A DNA stretch of 64,000 bases from CAZMSQ01 sp964569025 (GTDB lineage: Bacteria; Bacteroidota; Bacteroidia; Chitinophagales; Saprospiraceae), in contig CAZMSQ010000008.1 in NCBI GenBank assembly GCA_964569025.1, positions 1-64,000 of the forward strand, written 5' to 3'. Under the pieces are notes generated by a model, which saw only the letters and a list, made by a program, of their open reading frames with translations, did no database searches and was not told where the DNA came from. Shown one piece after another: positions 62,492 to 64,000 of this stretch. A program made the position numbers and the translations under genes. Position 1 is the first letter of the stretch. Every line of letters begins with the position of its first letter.

Positions 62492-62815
62492 ATGACCACG
62501 AAACACCTGACACTTATGGGTTTAAAATGGAAGGATATCGATTTTGCTGCCGCAACCATGCGTGCACTCGCTCACCCTCTCAGACTGAGCATTCTCCAGT
62601 ACATAATTGACAATAAGACGCCCTCTGTCAAGGATATCTACAAAGGCCTGGATTTGGAGCAGTCTAACACCTCTCAGCATCTGACTATTTTAAAAGAGGT
62701 TGATCTGGTGCGGGCTGACAGAGCTGGCAGGAAGATGATTTATACAGTGAATACCGATCGGCTCGGGTACATCCACGGATTGGTTGAAAAGTATATTCAG
62801 GAAGCGGAAAAGTAA
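62492..62815 (+). CDS. Small ArsR-like winged-helix regulator (second of two)
   Basis: A 107-residue protein with the winged-helix pattern ATMRALAHPLRLSILQYIID, recognition helix SNTSQHLTILKEVDLV and wing DRAGRKMIYTVN. It aligns along its length with the gene 225 bases upstream (DIY, LEQS, SQHL, IL, DR-G, RL) but has a less basic N-terminus and a more typical ArsR start (AHPLR). No cysteine is present. A TACTTTTG box at 62387-62394 may belong to its own promoter, although the -33 box is at a 23-base distance. Confidence 0.82.
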   Translation: MTTKHLTLMGLKWKDIDFAAATMRALAHPLRLSILQYIIDNKTPSVKDIYKGLDLEQSNTSQHLTILKEVDLVRADRAGRKMIYTVNTDRLGYIHGLVEKYIQEAEK

Positions 62816-62861
62816 TTTCCTGAAAAATTCAGCGAAAGGAGAGGAGATACCTTAGCTCGTT

Positions 62862-63503
62862 TTATTCAACTTTCTTTGATCGGCTGTCAAAAAATTTTCT
62901 CTGAAACAGCAGGATATTGAATACGCCGATGGTAATCGCGCTGTCGGCAATATTGAATACTGGCTTGAAAAATGTGATGTGGCGCTCTCCGAACACTGGA
63001 ATCCATGACGGAAGGAAGCCTTCATAGACAGGAAAATACAGCATATCTACCACCTTGCCATGCAGAAATCCAGCGTAGCCTCCTCCCTGCGGAAGTAATT
63101 CTGCAACCCCTCCGTGGTAATGTGAAGCTGAAAAGAGTAATCCGTAGAAGGCACTGTCAATAATATTTCCAAGCGCTCCGGCCATTATCAGGGCAAAACT
63201 CAGAAGCAGCGATTGGGGGGCTTTCTCGTGGATCAACCTGAGAATAAACCAAAATAGAAATCCAACCGCAATGATTCTGAACAGACTCAGTGCGAGTTTG
63301 CCATAAGAGCCACCGAGCGTCCACCCAAAGGCCATGCCTTCATTTTCAACAAAATGGATTTGTGCCCAATGCAGACCGAAGATGGGAATGAAGTCCCCAT
63401 AGTTCATGTGCGTCTTAACCCAGACCTTGACACTTTGGTCGATAAGGAGGACACAAAAAATAACGAGCGCAACAAAAATTTTCTTATTCAAGATTCCTGA
63501 CAT
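62862..63503 (-). CDS. lspA: Lipoprotein signal peptidase (signal peptidase II)
   Basis: A 213-residue inner-membrane aspartyl protease with four hydrophobic helices. The two catalytic aspartates are in AGALGNIIDSAFYG and FNIADSAITIG; the N-terminal VENEGMAFG motif is also present. The GNxxDR motif has Ser in place of the usual Arg. It removes the signal of prolipoproteins such as GldD and the peptide-binding protein. The protein is longer than the usual 160 residues because of an extended loop (about 125-165), common in Bacteroidota. It follows the DksA-like gene by 88 bases. Confidence 0.94.
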   Translation of the reverse strand: MSGILNKKIFVALVIFCVLLIDQSVKVWVKTHMNYGDFIPIFGLHWAQIHFVENEGMAFGWTLGGSYGKLALSLFRIIAVGFLFWFILRLIHEKAPQSLLLSFALIMAGALGNIIDSAFYGLLFSASHYHGGVAELLPQGGGYAGFLHGKVVDMLYFPVYEGFLPSWIPVFGERHITFFKPVFNIADSAITIGVFNILLFQRKFFDSRSKKVE

Positions 63504-63591
63504 TGAAAAGGGACCACTGTAGAACGGGAAATTTCACGGAAAGATTGAGCCTTGCCTCGATTTTTCCTGCGTGAGCCCCCAAAAGTCCGGG

Positions 63592-63966
63592 TTATCGCTG
63601 GGTTTGTTTAGCTTCGATGCAAAGGGTAGCATGGGGCACAGCTCTGAGTCGTTCTTTGGAAATCAGTCTGCCGGTGTCACGGCAAATGCCGTACACTTTA
63701 TTCTGAATCCGAATCAGGGCATTTTCAAGGTGCTGAATGTGCTTTCGCTGCCGGCCTGCCAAAGAATGCAGCCGTTCAATTTCTACAGAGCTGGCTCCGT
63801 CGTCGAGGCTTCGAACTCTGTTGTCAGGATTGTCGGCACCCTCCGAGAGTTGGCTCAGGTAGGTGTCAAGTTCTTTTTGTGCGGCCGCTATTTTTGACTC
63901 AATCAACTCCTTGAATTCCTGGAGTTCAGTGTCAGAGTAGCGGGTTTTTTCTTGTTGTTCGACCAT
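63592..63966 (-). CDS. TraR/DksA family protein
   Basis: A 124-residue protein with a long N-terminal helical hairpin (ELQEFKELIESKIAAAQKELDTYL) and the C-terminal finger YGICRDTGRLISKERLRAVPHATLCIEAK. Only single cysteines remain at each half of the finger, so it cannot bind zinc by the four-cysteine DksA motif; this is common in the Bacteroidota branch. It probably binds the RNA polymerase secondary channel. It precedes lspA in the arrangement usual for this phylum; ileS would be expected just outside the window. Confidence 0.88.
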   Translation of the reverse strand: MVEQQEKTRYSDTELQEFKELIESKIAAAQKELDTYLSQLSEGADNPDNRVRSLDDGASSVEIERLHSLAGRQRKHIQHLENALIRIQNKVYGICRDTGRLISKERLRAVPHATLCIEAKQTQR

Positions 63967-64000
63967 TGTTCGGGTGTTTTTTGGTAAGGGAGAATAAGGG

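Overview
The window is a chromosomal segment from a member of the Bacteroidota, most plausibly a marine or aquatic Saprospiria-like lineage (this placement is inference). Support comes from the gene families: GldD and GldE beside mutY and ssb, YpdA-type flavoprotein reductase, fused E1 alpha/beta dehydrogenase, DUF2851, DUF3109, DUF4286 and DUF5606 proteins, a TraR/DksA-lspA pair, and a mitochondrial-type citrate synthase. It is also supported by recurring promoters of the Bacteroidota type (TTG or TTTG, 20 bases, TAnnTTTG) and few Shine-Dalgarno sequences. A run of exactly 100 N at 44667-44766 shows that this is a scaffolded draft or metagenome assembly. I found no rRNA, tRNA, CRISPR array, insertion sequence or prophage, and no gene-free stretch over about 300 bases.

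Layout. 1-5.5 kb: the 3' part of a PaaZ-type gene, then on the minus strand DUF4286, a TPR protein, a TonB-like protein with two polyproline tracts, and a VanZ-like protein. 5.5-7.9 kb: gcvH, citrate synthase and a small secreted protein (minus). 8.0-21.2 kb (plus): DUF3109, a PpiD/SurA-like foldase, tgt, an LptF/G permease, an ECF sigma factor overlapping mutY, ssb, gldE-gldD, a Deg-type protease, comF, an M42 aminopeptidase and a pterin dehydratase. 21.2-25.9 kb (minus): rimP-nusA-infB behind a promoter followed at once by an intrinsic terminator hairpin. 26.2-36.2 kb: the 2-oxoacid dehydrogenase E1, DUF5606, a GCS2-CBS fusion, alkaline phosphatase, dprA, an SH3 protein and a glucosaminidase-like protein. 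36.3-44.6 kb: YpdA, then DUF2851, ligA, recN and a TMTC-like membrane TPR protein (minus). 44.7-47.9 kb: the assembly gap, a HemC-like protein without its active-site residues, a YdjM-like membrane protein and a TIGR01777 epimerase. 48.0-52.5 kb: an oligopeptide ABC transporter operon without its ATPases. 52.5-64 kb: a SnoaL-like lipoprotein, an ATP-grasp-like protein, parE, rbfA, recG, an S41 protease, tsaB, two small ArsR-like regulators, lspA and a DksA-like gene.

Most of the window is core cell machinery: translation (rimP, nusA, infB, rbfA, tgt, tsaB), DNA replication, repair and uptake (mutY, ssb, ligA, recN, recG, dprA, comF, parE) and envelope biogenesis (ppiD, lpt, lspA, Deg and S41 proteases, TonB, gld). 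No single large new system is evident. The most unusual items are the apparent HemC pseudoenzyme beside the gap, the attenuator-like leader of rimP-nusA-infB, the GCS2-CBS fusion, the uncharacterised ATP-grasp-like protein, the enlarged peptide permeases and a glucosaminidase domain with a Glu-to-Gln change at the catalytic position.
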